DNA from: Planctomycetota bacterium | GTDB lineage: Bacteria; Planctomycetota; UBA8742; JACQVU01; JANLHZ01 | Assembly (NCBI GenBank): GCA_024653775.1 | Contig: JANLHZ010000040.1 | Span: forward strand, 1 to 36,011 | Length of the DNA: 36,011 nucleotides | Direction of reading: 5' to 3' | Shown: positions 23,973 through 30,976 of the stretch, piece after piece | How the letters are laid out: the number at the start of each line of letters is the position of its first letter | How positions within the stretch are numbered: position 1 is the stretch's first letter | Translations under genes and position numbers: made by a program | Notes under the pieces: model-generated | The model's database searches: none | Told to the model about the DNA's origin: nothing | Seen by the model: only the letters and a program-made list of their open reading frames with translations

Positions 23973-25472
23973 GTTTTCCCGGCCCTGGTAGAGCACCCGG
24001 AATTTTTCGAGATGCAGTCGAACCATCCGGGTATAGTCCCCGGAACCGTCGCCAGATGGTTCCGACAAACCCGAAACCGGCGTTTTGCCGACAAGCTGAT
24101 AAAGCCAGCTATCGACTGGAACCGGGATGTCCTCCGAAGTATTGAAGAACTGGATAATCGCGCCGTGAGGAAGCGCTTCCGCGATAGAGGCCGGACATTC
24201 GTAACTGTTCGGCCCGAGCCTTTTCGTATCCGAAACATGCACGGAGAACAAAGGAGCATCCCCACGATCCGATTTTCTCGCGAAGACGTCGGAGACGCTT
24301 CCGAAGTATTCGAACCACATTCGATGGATTTCCGCGTCGCGACTTGCATCCGGGTTCATTCCGCCCTGATTCGACGGTCTCGCGAATTCCGGCCTGAACA
24401 CCGTCCGGCCGATAAGGGTCAGAAGACGATGCATTTCCCTTCGCGCGAGTTTCACATCGTTCTGCCCGGAACCGAAAAATTGTCCGAGTTTCGCTTCGCC
24501 TTCCAAGTGAAGGTAGCAGCCCCGCCTCGGCGAGTAGCCTTCGCCCGACGGGACAAGCGCCATATCCCGAATGGAAAGGAACGGACTGAACGCCAGCAAT
24601 TCCATCACCCGTCGGTGTTTTTCCCCGGCAGAGGTTATCGACCCCGCGGTGTTTTCTCCGGCGGCTTCGATCGAGTCTTCGTTTCTCCTCGAACTTGCGA
24701 TTTCTTTTGCGATGAACGACGGTGGCAAGCCTTCCTTCGCCTGCGTGAGCGTGTGCGCGAACTCATCCGGGCTGAGATAACCGAGAAAATTTTCGGATCG
24801 TTCGAGGTTGTCCAGCACTTCGAGGACGAGGCAGAAGGGCTTTATAATCGGGTTCCCCAGAAGATCGCCTTTCAGGAGAGTGTGGTCGGAAGTCTGCCAC
24901 CGCATAAGCTGAACGCTCGCGAACAGTCCTCCGGCGCCCGAATTCCCGGCGCTTCTGACGTTTCCGATTCTTTCGTTTCCGGCCCAGCCGCCCACGTTAG
25001 AGCCGCCCACGTTAGAGCCGCCCACGTTAGAGCCGCCCACGTTAGAGCCGCCCGCAAGCCAGTTGCATATCGGCGTGATGCTGAAAGTCCCCCCCGCGCG
25101 ATGAGCCCCCGCGTGATAGACCCCCGCGTGATAAACATCGTCTCGCTCGATGAACACTAGTCCGAAGAATTCCGCGAACGCAAGTATTCTCTTCAGCCGC
25201 GCTTCTCCCGGACCACCGGACTTTTCGTCGTCTTCCGAGCCGGGGTCATCCCTTCTCAAAAACGAAGCTATCGACTGGAGAGCGTCCGAGTTCTGAAGTT
25301 TTGCAATCGAAACTCTTCCGAATTCGCCGCGGGAATCGCCCGCGGCGTTAGCCGCAGAGTTTAGGGCGGACGTCGCGTGCAACTCGTAGAACGAAGCGAG
25401 GCTCCTCGCGAGACTGTAAAGATGTCCCGGATCGGAATTTTCGAAAATGTTGATCGGAGGAGGATACTTCAA
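23970..25472 (-). CDS. AlwI-like winged-helix protein with pentapeptide repeats
   Basis: 500 residues. Residues about 88-135 look like a winged helix (LKRILAFAEFFGLVFIE ... FSITPICNWLA), followed by GLFASVQLMRWQ (182-193), PIIKPFCLVLEVLDNLE (208-224) and GYLSPDEFAHTL (231-242). This order recalls proteins related to AlwI-type restriction enzymes and their McrB-linked relatives. No PD-(D/E)xK motif is evident. Two in-frame 15-base repeats sit in loops: VYHAG x3 (about 113-127, the predicted wing) and GGSNV x4 (141-160). The start is TTG at 25472, overlapping the upstream stop as TTGA with GGAG 8 bases before it; the next ATG is far inside. The stop codon comes from a dispersed repeat. Family call is by eye. 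Confidence 0.65.
   Translation of the reverse strand: MKYPPPINIFENSDPGHLYSLARSLASFYELHATSALNSAANAAGDSRGEFGRVSIAKLQNSDALQSIASFLRRDDPGSEDDEKSGGPGEARLKRILAFAEFFGLVFIERDDVYHAGVYHAGAHRAGGTFSITPICNWLAGGSNVGGSNVGGSNVGGSNVGGWAGNERIGNVRSAGNSGAGGLFASVQLMRWQTSDHTLLKGDLLGNPIIKPFCLVLEVLDNLERSENFLGYLSPDEFAHTLTQAKEGLPPSFIAKEIASSRRNEDSIEAAGENTAGSITSAGEKHRRVMELLAFSPFLSIRDMALVPSGEGYSPRRGCYLHLEGEAKLGQFFGSGQNDVKLARREMHRLLTLIGRTVFRPEFARPSNQGGMNPDASRDAEIHRMWFEYFGSVSDVFARKSDRGDAPLFSVHVSDTKRLGPNSYECPASIAEALPHGAIIQFFNTSEDIPVPVDSWLYQLVGKTPVSGLSEPSGDGSGDYTRMVRLHLEKFRVLYQGREN
24991..25050 (-). repeat. Four perfect 15-base tandem repeats (GGSNV)
   Basis: Unit CCCACGTTAGAGCCG, four identical copies, encoding G-G-S-N-V on the minus strand. 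Complete identity suggests recent expansion. Confidence 0.95.
25091..25135 (-). repeat. Three 15-base tandem repeats (VYHAG)
   Basis: Units CCCCCGCGCGATGAG, CCCCCGCGTGATAGA and CCCCCGCGTGATAAA encode AHRAG, VYHAG and VYHAG. They lie 40 bases from the GGSNV array in the same gene. Confidence 0.9.
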
Positions 25473-26521
25473 CGAACGTGCTCCAGGAATAGTTTCTTTA
25501 GTGCCGCGATTTTGGTCTGATCGTACGAGGCGTCAGGTTTAGCTTCCGAAATGCACCTGAATCCAAGATGGCTCTCTTTGGTCGAAATCAAAGCCTTCGA
25601 ATAGTGCTCGATCGTCAGATCGATCGGCCCCGCGAGATACGATCCGCCCTTGATAATGTAATACTTCGGCGACGACTGCCCGAAATAGTCGGTCTGGATT
25701 CCGGTGGTCGTCCACTCGTAGCAGTTGCCCGCCAGATCCTCGATTCCGAACTGATTTGCGCCGCGGGGATAGTTTCCGACGGACACAAGCCCGAAATGTT
25801 CCGAATGATTCGCCTGGCAGCAGTCGAAATTGAAATCCTTTCCCCACGGATAGATCCGACCATCGCTCATGCCCGCGAGATGCAGCCACTCCACAACGTT
25901 CGGAATGCGTTTTCCCGCCCACCTGGCATAATTCTGCGCGTCTTCAAGCGAAACGAATACAACCGGATGGAAGAGCACATCCGACTTCGGCAGCGTCCCC
26001 GCCCACGACGGCGGCCTGGGCGTCCCGGTTTCGAGGCAATAAAGCGCGTACTGAAGGTTCGTTACCGGAAACTTGTCCGCGTAGAAATGCCCGACCTCGA
26101 TTTCACCCGAAAGGCTGTCCTTCACCAGTTTCGACACCATCGAGCCTTCCACGATGAACGTCTCGCCCGGAACGTAGCAGGTTTCGAGCAGGCGTTCGAC
26201 TTCGAACTCGGGACGACGCAAACCGTCCCTGAACGATCCCGATTCCAGCTTCAGAAGCTCACGCGAACCCTCCTCGCGACGCAGTTCGAACAGCTCGTCC
26301 ACCTGATTGTTCGTAAGCGAGCCAAGCTCGTATGCGACAAGCGCCAGCGGCTTCCATACGCCGGTTTGTTCATAACAAAGTTGCTGCTGCGTTTCGATCT
26401 GAGAAAATTCCCCCGCGGCAACCACTCCGGAAATGAAATCGAATTCCCAAATATCGTTGACAGGCAACTCCCGTTTGTGGGAGAACTTCGGTTCCTGGGG
26501 TTTCACTTTGGGACTGCTCAT
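25469..26521 (-). CDS. FGE/sulfatase-modifying-factor fold protein without catalytic cysteines
   Basis: 350 residues. Residues about 25-95 hold two similar helical segments (ISGVVAAGEFSQIETQQQLC; LVAYELGSLTNNQVDELFEL) resembling the small N-terminal regulatory domain seen in some bacterial kinases and GspE/MshE proteins. Residues about 140-335 are the FGE-sulfatase fold: DKFPVTNLQYALYCLETG, HPVVFVSLEDAQNYARWAGKRIPN, EWLHLAG, YPWG, GIEDLAGNCYEWT, IKGGSY and a final HLGFRCI. True formylglycine-generating enzymes have two cysteines after the GGSW segment; here that segment (GGSYLAGPIDLTIEHYSK) has none. It is more likely a ligand-binding C-type-lectin-like domain. It is the first gene of the block and overlaps the next by TTGA. 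The start has only a weak AGG. Confidence 0.85.
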   Translation of the reverse strand: MSSPKVKPQEPKFSHKRELPVNDIWEFDFISGVVAAGEFSQIETQQQLCYEQTGVWKPLALVAYELGSLTNNQVDELFELRREEGSRELLKLESGSFRDGLRRPEFEVERLLETCYVPGETFIVEGSMVSKLVKDSLSGEIEVGHFYADKFPVTNLQYALYCLETGTPRPPSWAGTLPKSDVLFHPVVFVSLEDAQNYARWAGKRIPNVVEWLHLAGMSDGRIYPWGKDFNFDCCQANHSEHFGLVSVGNYPRGANQFGIEDLAGNCYEWTTTGIQTDYFGQSSPKYYIIKGGSYLAGPIDLTIEHYSKALISTKESHLGFRCISEAKPDASYDQTKIAALKKLFLEHVR

Positions 26522-27004
26522 CTTGGCCTGTATTCTTCGCCGATCTGGGCGTTCGAGTGTCTCGGACTTGGCAATAATCTATTCACTAACATTTGCGGTC
26601 TGGTTGTCGACTCTGGATTCTAATCGTCCGCGGGGTTGTTTGAAAGTCTTTTCTGAAGGCGAGCGCTCCCTGGTTGCGTCTTAAGTCGCCTCCGGACCAG
26701 GAACTACCCATGGATTGGAACATCTTTTCCTTATGCAACCCACATAAAAATAAATTACTTTTTGACAAGCGAATGTCCGGTTTCATCGACATCAGGGGAA
26801 AAAACAAGTTGGGAACAAATTACTTTTTATCAGATTCATGTTGATTGATGCTAATTATTGGCAATTTGAATACCAAATTCTGGTTCAAGCCAATGTGAGC
26901 ATGATCACTTCGCCAGTTCGCTCCGGTTTGTGGGGAAATCCGCCATGAACTAGATTAGACTTTGCCGAAGAAATCGAAAAGCCGAGTTTACCGAGTCCAG
27001 ACGA
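26522..27004. other. Divergent intergenic region, AT-rich in its right half
   Basis: No gene is supported. It separates the minus-strand block from larC and must hold both promoters. Candidates are only weak: a TTGACA at about 26763 lacks a good -10 at normal spacing. The stretch 26740-26880 is clearly more AT-rich than its surroundings, and AAATTACTTTTT occurs twice, 66 bases apart (near 26752 and 26818). Confidence 0.5.
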
Positions 27005-28213
27005 ATGGCCGATGACATCCTCTACTTCGACGCGTTCAGCGGCCTCGCCGGCGACATGATCATCGGGGCGCTGCTCGAACTTGTCCCGAATCCTGATTCC
27101 ATCATTTTCGAGTTGCGAAAATTCGAAACCGAATCCGCGAAAATCGAAGTGCGAAAGACGACGCGTAAAGGAATCGCCGCGACAGACTTCGGGGTTCGCA
27201 TCGCGGGAGATCATCATCACGCACACTTTCATTCTGAGGAGCACGGCACATCGCACCTTATTGATATTATCGGAGCGATCGACGCAAGTTCTTTAACGAC
27301 TAGTGTGAAAACACACGCAAAAGCTATCTTTGAACGTCTTGCGAAAGCCGAGGCGGAGGTCCACGGAATCGAGGTCGAGAAAGTCCATTTCCACGAGGTC
27401 GGCTCGATCGACGCGATTATCGATATTTGCGGATTCGCGCTGCTTTACGAAGCTCTTGGCGCGCCGAGGCTCGTGTGCTCCCCGCTTCCGCAGCCGTCCG
27501 GATTCGTGAAGACGCAGCACGGCATGCTTCCTCTTCCAGCGCCTGCCTCAGCCGTGCTTCTGCGGAACGTCCCGGTGTACGGCGTCGATCTGAAGTTCGA
27601 ACTCGTCACGCCCACCGGCGCGGCGATAGTCGCAAACACCGCGGCGGGCTTCGGGACGATGCCCGCGATGACGATCTCCAAAATCGGCCACGGCGCGGGA
27701 GACAAGGACCTCGAGCATCATCCGAACATCCTTCGCGCGTTCCTCGGTTCGAGCGGAGCGGGCGCGGACGCGGGAACCGTTCTCGAAGGCGAGACGAACA
27801 TCGACGATATGAGCTTCGAAGGCGCCGACCTTCTGATGACAAGGCTTTTCGAGGCAGGCGCGCTCGACGTCTGGTTCACTTCCATACAGATGAAGAAGTC
27901 GAGGCCCGGCGTGAAGCTCAGCGTGCTCTGCCCGGATATAGGCGCCAGGCTGCGGATCGAGTCCGTGATTTTCGCGGAGACGACGACCATCGGCGTCCGC
28001 TGGAAGGAGCTTCAGCGCACCATGCTTCCGCGCAGGTTCGAGTACCGCGAAGTAAGCGGCGTGAAGGTCGCGTTCAAGGTGCTGACCTATCCGGACGGCG
28101 GAACCCGCGCGTTTCCGGAACACGATGACGTGGTCCGCCTCGCGACGACTCTTGGGATTCCCTACATCGCCGCGAAGTCGATCGCGGACAAGTCCTTCCA
28201 AATCACGAATTAA
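27005..28213 (+). CDS. larC: LarC, pyridinium-3,5-bisthiocarboxylate mononucleotide nickel chelatase
   Basis: 402 residues, full length, with both halves (LarC1 and LarC2) in one frame. It begins with the signature YFDAFSGLAGDMIIGALLEL, has a His-rich loop (HHHAHFHSEEH, about 69-79), then VHFHEVGSIDAIIDICG, LVTPTGAAIVA, ETNIDDMSFEGADLL and KKSRPGVKLSVLC, all conserved in the family. LarC inserts nickel into the pincer cofactor used by lactate racemase and related enzymes, using CTP. LarB, LarE and a LarA-type enzyme are not in the window. In Lactobacillus larC needs a frameshift to join its halves; none is needed here. No strong ribosome site is seen before the ATG. Confidence 0.95.
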   Translation: MADDILYFDAFSGLAGDMIIGALLELVPNPDSIIFELRKFETESAKIEVRKTTRKGIAATDFGVRIAGDHHHAHFHSEEHGTSHLIDIIGAIDASSLTTSVKTHAKAIFERLAKAEAEVHGIEVEKVHFHEVGSIDAIIDICGFALLYEALGAPRLVCSPLPQPSGFVKTQHGMLPLPAPASAVLLRNVPVYGVDLKFELVTPTGAAIVANTAAGFGTMPAMTISKIGHGAGDKDLEHHPNILRAFLGSSGAGADAGTVLEGETNIDDMSFEGADLLMTRLFEAGALDVWFTSIQMKKSRPGVKLSVLCPDIGARLRIESVIFAETTTIGVRWKELQRTMLPRRFEYREVSGVKVAFKVLTYPDGGTRAFPEHDDVVRLATTLGIPYIAAKSIADKSFQITN

Positions 28214-28262
28214 GAGTTAAGAATTAAGAATTGGGAATGAAAGAAGCAGCAATAAACCATTA
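28207..28262. repeat. TTAAGAGTTAAGAATT array with conserved flank, copy 6
   Basis: Begins in the last codons of larC and supplies its TAA stop. Array units are followed by AATTGGGAATGAAAGAAGCA and GCAATAAAC, the same flank as at 22220-22245 in reverse orientation. Confidence 0.85.
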
Positions 28263-28375
28263 AGTAACCATCTCAAGCACCTCGGACCGCGGACATCCTC
28301 GTCCGCAAAAGCCGTCGAACGTCTCGTTTGACGGCTCCGAATTATCGATGTCGCTTGCCTACGATAGTTTCTAAC
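28259..28375. repeat. MITE-like repeat, copy 2
   Basis: Bases 28284-28357 are the near-identical reverse complement of the interior of the 7298-7413 element, with both hairpins kept. The right end again reads CCTACGATAGTTTCTAA; the left end is diverged. It lies next to array copy 6, so two repeat families are nested or adjacent between larC and hemH. Confidence 0.8.
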
Positions 28376-28463
28376 CACTAACAACTTTCTGACTACTGAC
28401 AACGGGGAACCGCACGAGATGGAAGACAGCAATATTTAAACCCTAACCGGTTTGTGGAACTCG

Positions 28464-29585
28464 ATGACTGAACCTGAGGTAACCTACAAGGTCGTAAAAC
28501 CGCTTTCCAAAGGCCCTGTTCGCGATCGACACGGCGTCGGCGCGGAGAAAGCGAGGGAACTCAAAGTCGCGGTGGTGATGATGAACCTCGGGAGTCCGGA
28601 ATCGCTGGGCGGCGTCGAAAGGTTCCTCTACAACCTGTTCTCGGACCCGCTGATAATTCCTGTGCCGCTGGGATTCATATTCCAGAAGCCGCTCGCGAAA
28701 CTGATTTCGAAACGACGCGCGGAGAAGTCGAGGGCGTGCTACGAAGCCATCGGCGGTTCGCCTCTGCTCGAACAGACGCAGCGCCAGGCAAAGGCTCTCG
28801 AAGCGAGACTATCCGAAGGATTCGTCGTCCCGCATCCTTATCGAGGCGAAGTGCGGATAAGCGCGAAAACGTTCGTCTGCATGCGCTACTCGAGTCCTTT
28901 TTCGGACGAAGTCGCGCGGGAAGTCGCGGATTTTGGCGCGGACGTCGTCGTGCTGCTTTCGCTTTACCCGCACTACTCCGTAGCGACGACCGAAACAAGT
29001 ATCCGCGCGTGGAGCAAGGCCGCGAAGCGAGCGGGGATCGACTCCGCTACTATCGCGGCGGTTTCGTTCTGCGCGGAGTCTTCGTACGTGGCGGCTCTTC
29101 GAAACCGTGTGACTCGCGCGCTCGCCAAAGTTTCCGCCGAGGATCCGAGGAAGGTCGCGATCCTGTTTTCCGCGCACAGCCTGCCGCGGAAACTCATCGA
29201 CAAGGGCGACCCGTACCTTAGCGAGATTCAGAAGACCGTCGCGCTTACGATGAACGGAATCGAAGGTTACAGCCATTTCCTCGCGTTCCAGAGCAAGGTC
29301 GGCCCGATAAAGTGGCTGGAGCCGTCCGTGGAAGTAGCGCTTCGAGACCTGCGCGAGTCGGGTTTCGAGCACGTCGTCGTGTGTCCCGTAAGCTTCGTGT
29401 CGGACCATGTCGAGACGCTTTACGAGATCGACATTCTGTTCAGGAACGTCGCGGACGAACTCGGGTTCAAGTCGTTCATCCGGACCGACGCGCTTCTGGA
29501 CGAACCAGACTTCATCGAATGCCTTTCACGGCTGACGAAGAGTCTGATCGAAGTTCTCGTGACCGAGGTTCCGCCCATACCCTGA
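28464..29585 (+). CDS. hemH: Ferrochelatase
   Basis: 373 residues from the ATG at 28464 (a TTG four codons earlier is less likely; GGAAC precedes the ATG). It has VVMMNLGSPES near the start, YEAIGGSPLLEQT, the porphyrin-site segment VVVLLSLYPHYSVATTETS, the active-site histidine in ILFSAHSLP and the catalytic glutamate in SFVSDHVETLYEID. It inserts ferrous iron into protoporphyrin IX (or coproporphyrin III in the alternative pathway) to finish haem synthesis. The first 35 residues before the conserved domain are an unusual basic extension. No other haem gene is present. Confidence 0.96.
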   Translation: MTEPEVTYKVVKPLSKGPVRDRHGVGAEKARELKVAVVMMNLGSPESLGGVERFLYNLFSDPLIIPVPLGFIFQKPLAKLISKRRAEKSRACYEAIGGSPLLEQTQRQAKALEARLSEGFVVPHPYRGEVRISAKTFVCMRYSSPFSDEVAREVADFGADVVVLLSLYPHYSVATTETSIRAWSKAAKRAGIDSATIAAVSFCAESSYVAALRNRVTRALAKVSAEDPRKVAILFSAHSLPRKLIDKGDPYLSEIQKTVALTMNGIEGYSHFLAFQSKVGPIKWLEPSVEVALRDLRESGFEHVVVCPVSFVSDHVETLYEIDILFRNVADELGFKSFIRTDALLDEPDFIECLSRLTKSLIEVLVTEVPPIP

Positions 29586-29590
29586 TGGAT

Positions 29591-29600
29591 GGGGGGGGGG
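29591..29600 (+). repeat. Run of ten G
   Basis: A G10 tract lies 5 bases after the hemH stop codon. It cannot change hemH itself. Such runs are slippage-prone and also typical places for assembly error. Confidence 0.9.
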
Positions 29601-29655
29601 TGAGGTCGCTCGCGGACGCCTGTGAGGATCGATCCGCGGAATGAAGCGTCGCGAT

Positions 29656-29958
29656 CTACGTCGAGTGAGGTTCGATCGTGCTCAGCACGTCGCTTTCTTC
29701 CTGTCTCGCGACGAACAAGTCCTGCCTCAGTTGAAGGTTTATCCAGAAATCCGATGAAGTTCCAAAGAACTTCGCGAGCCTGAGCGCGATGCTAGGCGTA
29801 ACGCTCCGTCTGCCATTCACGATGTCGTTGACGCGCTGATACGGCACATGAATTTTATCCGCCAGCTCGCGCTGCGAAATCTCCATCGGTTTCAGAAAAT
29901 CCTGAAGTAACACATCGCCTGGAGTCGAAGGTCGTCTGCTAGTTGGAATCCTGACCAT
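29656..29958 (-). CDS. higA: HigA-family antitoxin
   Basis: 100 residues, normal length. A Cro/C1-type helix-turn-helix (ISQRELADKIHVPYQRVNDIVNGRRSVTPSIALRL) is preceded by the usual HigA lead PSTPGDVLLQDFL and followed by FFGTSSDFWINLQ. It should bind HigB and repress its own promoter. The ATG at 29958 has GGGA upstream; a TTG at 29985 would overlap the toxin stop but extends beyond the family's usual start. It follows higB on the same strand, the usual higBA order. Confidence 0.93.
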   Translation of the reverse strand: MVRIPTSRRPSTPGDVLLQDFLKPMEISQRELADKIHVPYQRVNDIVNGRRSVTPSIALRLAKFFGTSSDFWINLQLRQDLFVARQEESDVLSTIEPHST

Positions 29959-29981
29959 AGTTTTTCCCGTTAGTTGTATCT

Positions 29982-30274
29982 TCAATGATAGTCTACAATT
30001 TCAACTTCGTCCGGCCCCGAATCGGTCCACACGAAACAAATTCTATAACGATCGTTTATTCGGATGCTGTGTTGCCCTTTTCGATTTCCTTGAAGTTGTT
30101 CAAGTTTATTTCCCGGCGGCGCCTGCAAATCTTCAAGTGATGCGGCTGAACAAGTTGGTCCAATTTTCTGGTGGCGATCCGGAGCAAGGCGCCTGGACAA
30201 GTCCTGCGGCTTAATTTGGAATCCTTTCCGTTAAAGACATCTTCAGTTCCACTGTTTTTAAAGGACTGAATCAT
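29982..30274 (-). pseudogene. higB: HigB (RelE-superfamily) toxin, frameshifted
   Basis: Two overlapping frames together give a complete HigB. From the ATG at 30274 the first frame reads MIQSFKNSGTEDVFNGKDS to ATRKLDQLVQ; the second frame supplies ASLEDLQAPPGNKLEQLQ through HSIRINDRYRICFVW to VEIVDYH, ending at 29982. The switch is a -1 step (one base missing) near 30146, about residue 43. No slippery heptamer or stimulatory structure is evident there, so programmed frameshifting is unlikely. Either the toxin is inactivated or one base is missing from the sequence. The antitoxin remains intact. Confidence 0.85.
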
Positions 30275-30438
30275 CTTCTAATTTAATCACGTTATCCGCG
30301 CTGTCGATATATCCGAATGTTGGAATTGTATAATGCTGAATTCGATCCGCTTAACCAGATGTAACAAGAAACACCTTGGTTTTTATAAGGTCGAGGGTTA
30401 ATCCATTTGCTTTTCAAACCGAATCTCGTATCGTTAAC
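30275..30438. other. AT-rich region upstream of higBA
   Basis: No gene is seen. The base composition of this stretch and of higBA is clearly more AT-rich than the flanking hemH and the gene at 30977, which suggests acquired DNA. A TATAAT occurs at about 30327 on the plus strand without a convincing -35. Confidence 0.4.
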
Positions 30439-30590
30439 TATGGAGGCGAAAGCCTTCAGGGTTCCACGTTGAGGGCGCGTAGCAGGGTCTACGCGCTCTT
30501 ACATTTTTTGGGGGTCCGGAAATTGACCGGACGCTTCAGGACCGGAAAAATCCGCGCTTCGCCGCTCGTGCGGGCAAACCCTGAAGACAT
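30439..30590 (+). ncRNA. Candidate structured RNA or folded mobile-element remnant
   Basis: CTTCAGGGTT (30454-30463) pairs perfectly with AACCCTGAAG (30577-30586), enclosing a 12-bp hairpin (30471-30500), a 6-bp hairpin GTCCGG/CCGGAC (30514-30532) and possibly a third GC-rich stem (about 30551-30574). A GAAA-tetraloop hairpin AGGC/GCCT lies just before the closing helix, sharing a few bases with it. This looks like a closed multi-branch junction. I do not recognise a known riboswitch or RNA family. The strand is uncertain because stems read on both strands; the T6 after the first hairpin favours plus. Confidence 0.4.
30471..30508 (+). terminator. Terminator-like hairpin inside the folded region
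   Basis: A 12-bp stem (arms 30471-30482 and 30489-30500, two G-T pairs, 6-base loop) is followed after three bases by TTTTTT. It fits a Rho-independent terminator for plus-strand transcription, or an attenuator if the enclosing 10-bp helix competes with it. Confidence 0.5.
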
Positions 30591-30614
30591 CTCCGTCGTT
30601 AGAAGCCGGTGGAC

Positions 30615-30720
30615 TTAGTCCCTTATCAATGAAAACATCAGCAAAACGAGACGATTTTCTTTACTTCCTCAGCGCAGAGGCGCAGAGGCGCAGAGAACGC
30701 GGAGGCTCGCGGAGAAATTA
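30615..30720 (+). repeat. MKTSAKRDDF repeat, copy C
   Basis: The longest copy: TTAGTCCCTTATCA, then the ATGAAAACATCAGCAAAACG core, then a tail with tandem GCGCAGAGGCGCAGAG and GGAGGCTCGCGGAGA. It is not part of a gene here. It matches 17251-17316 and 23879-23972. Confidence 0.85.
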
Positions 30721-30793
30721 GATTGGCTTTTACTCATTCATCCGCACTGTTTGCTACAAACATCGCACCCCTGACGGGGTTAATTTTATGAAT

Positions 30794-30842
30794 CGTGGCA
30801 CGGGCATCCTGCCCGTGTAACATTGGCAGGACGCTGATGTCA
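30794..30842 (+). repeat. HGQDARAT-type palindromic repeat, intergenic copy
   Basis: TGGCACGGGCATCCTGCCCG matches the copy at 21046-21093 closely; the second hairpin is diverged. It forms the CACGGGCA/TGCCCGTG stem (one mismatch). Confidence 0.8.
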
Positions 30843-30844
30843 CC

Positions 30845-30921
30845 CTAAAAATCTGTGTAAATCGGTGTTAATCTGTGGACAAAAAAATGAATCTGCGAAA
30901 TCCGCGTAATCTGCGGATAGT
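30845..30921 (+). repeat. AATCTGTGTAAATCGGTGTTAATCTGTGG-type dispersed repeat
   Basis: Degenerate ATCTGTG-like units (AATCTGTGTAAATCGGTG, then TTAATCTGTGGAC) are followed by ATCTGCGAAATCCGCGTAAT. From memory, repeats of this type are common between genes in Bacteroidetes and PVC genomes. Only one copy lies in this window. Confidence 0.55.
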
Positions 30922-30976
30922 TCGCTTTGGTTCCGGCTCGTCCGGGTTCGGGTCTGTAACCTGAGAATATTTGCCA

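Noticed and set aside
23630-24349. 240-codon minus-strand frame
   Set aside because: It lies out of frame over the end of the 500-residue gene and through repeat sequence; its MKTSAKRDDF segment is just the repeat.
24991-25135. CRISPR-like short repeats
   Set aside because: Units are directly tandem without spacers, keep reading frame and encode pentapeptides; no cas gene is present.
25469-26521. Active formylglycine-generating enzyme
   Set aside because: The segment that should hold the catalytic cysteines has none and no sulfatase is nearby.
30100-30180. Programmed -1 frameshift in higB
   Set aside because: No slippery heptamer or downstream pseudoknot is evident, and HigB families are normally read in one frame.
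30376-30618. 80-codon open frame beginning at an ATG
   Set aside because: It runs through the strong hairpins and T6 tract and ends next to a repeat; no family or ribosome site supports it.
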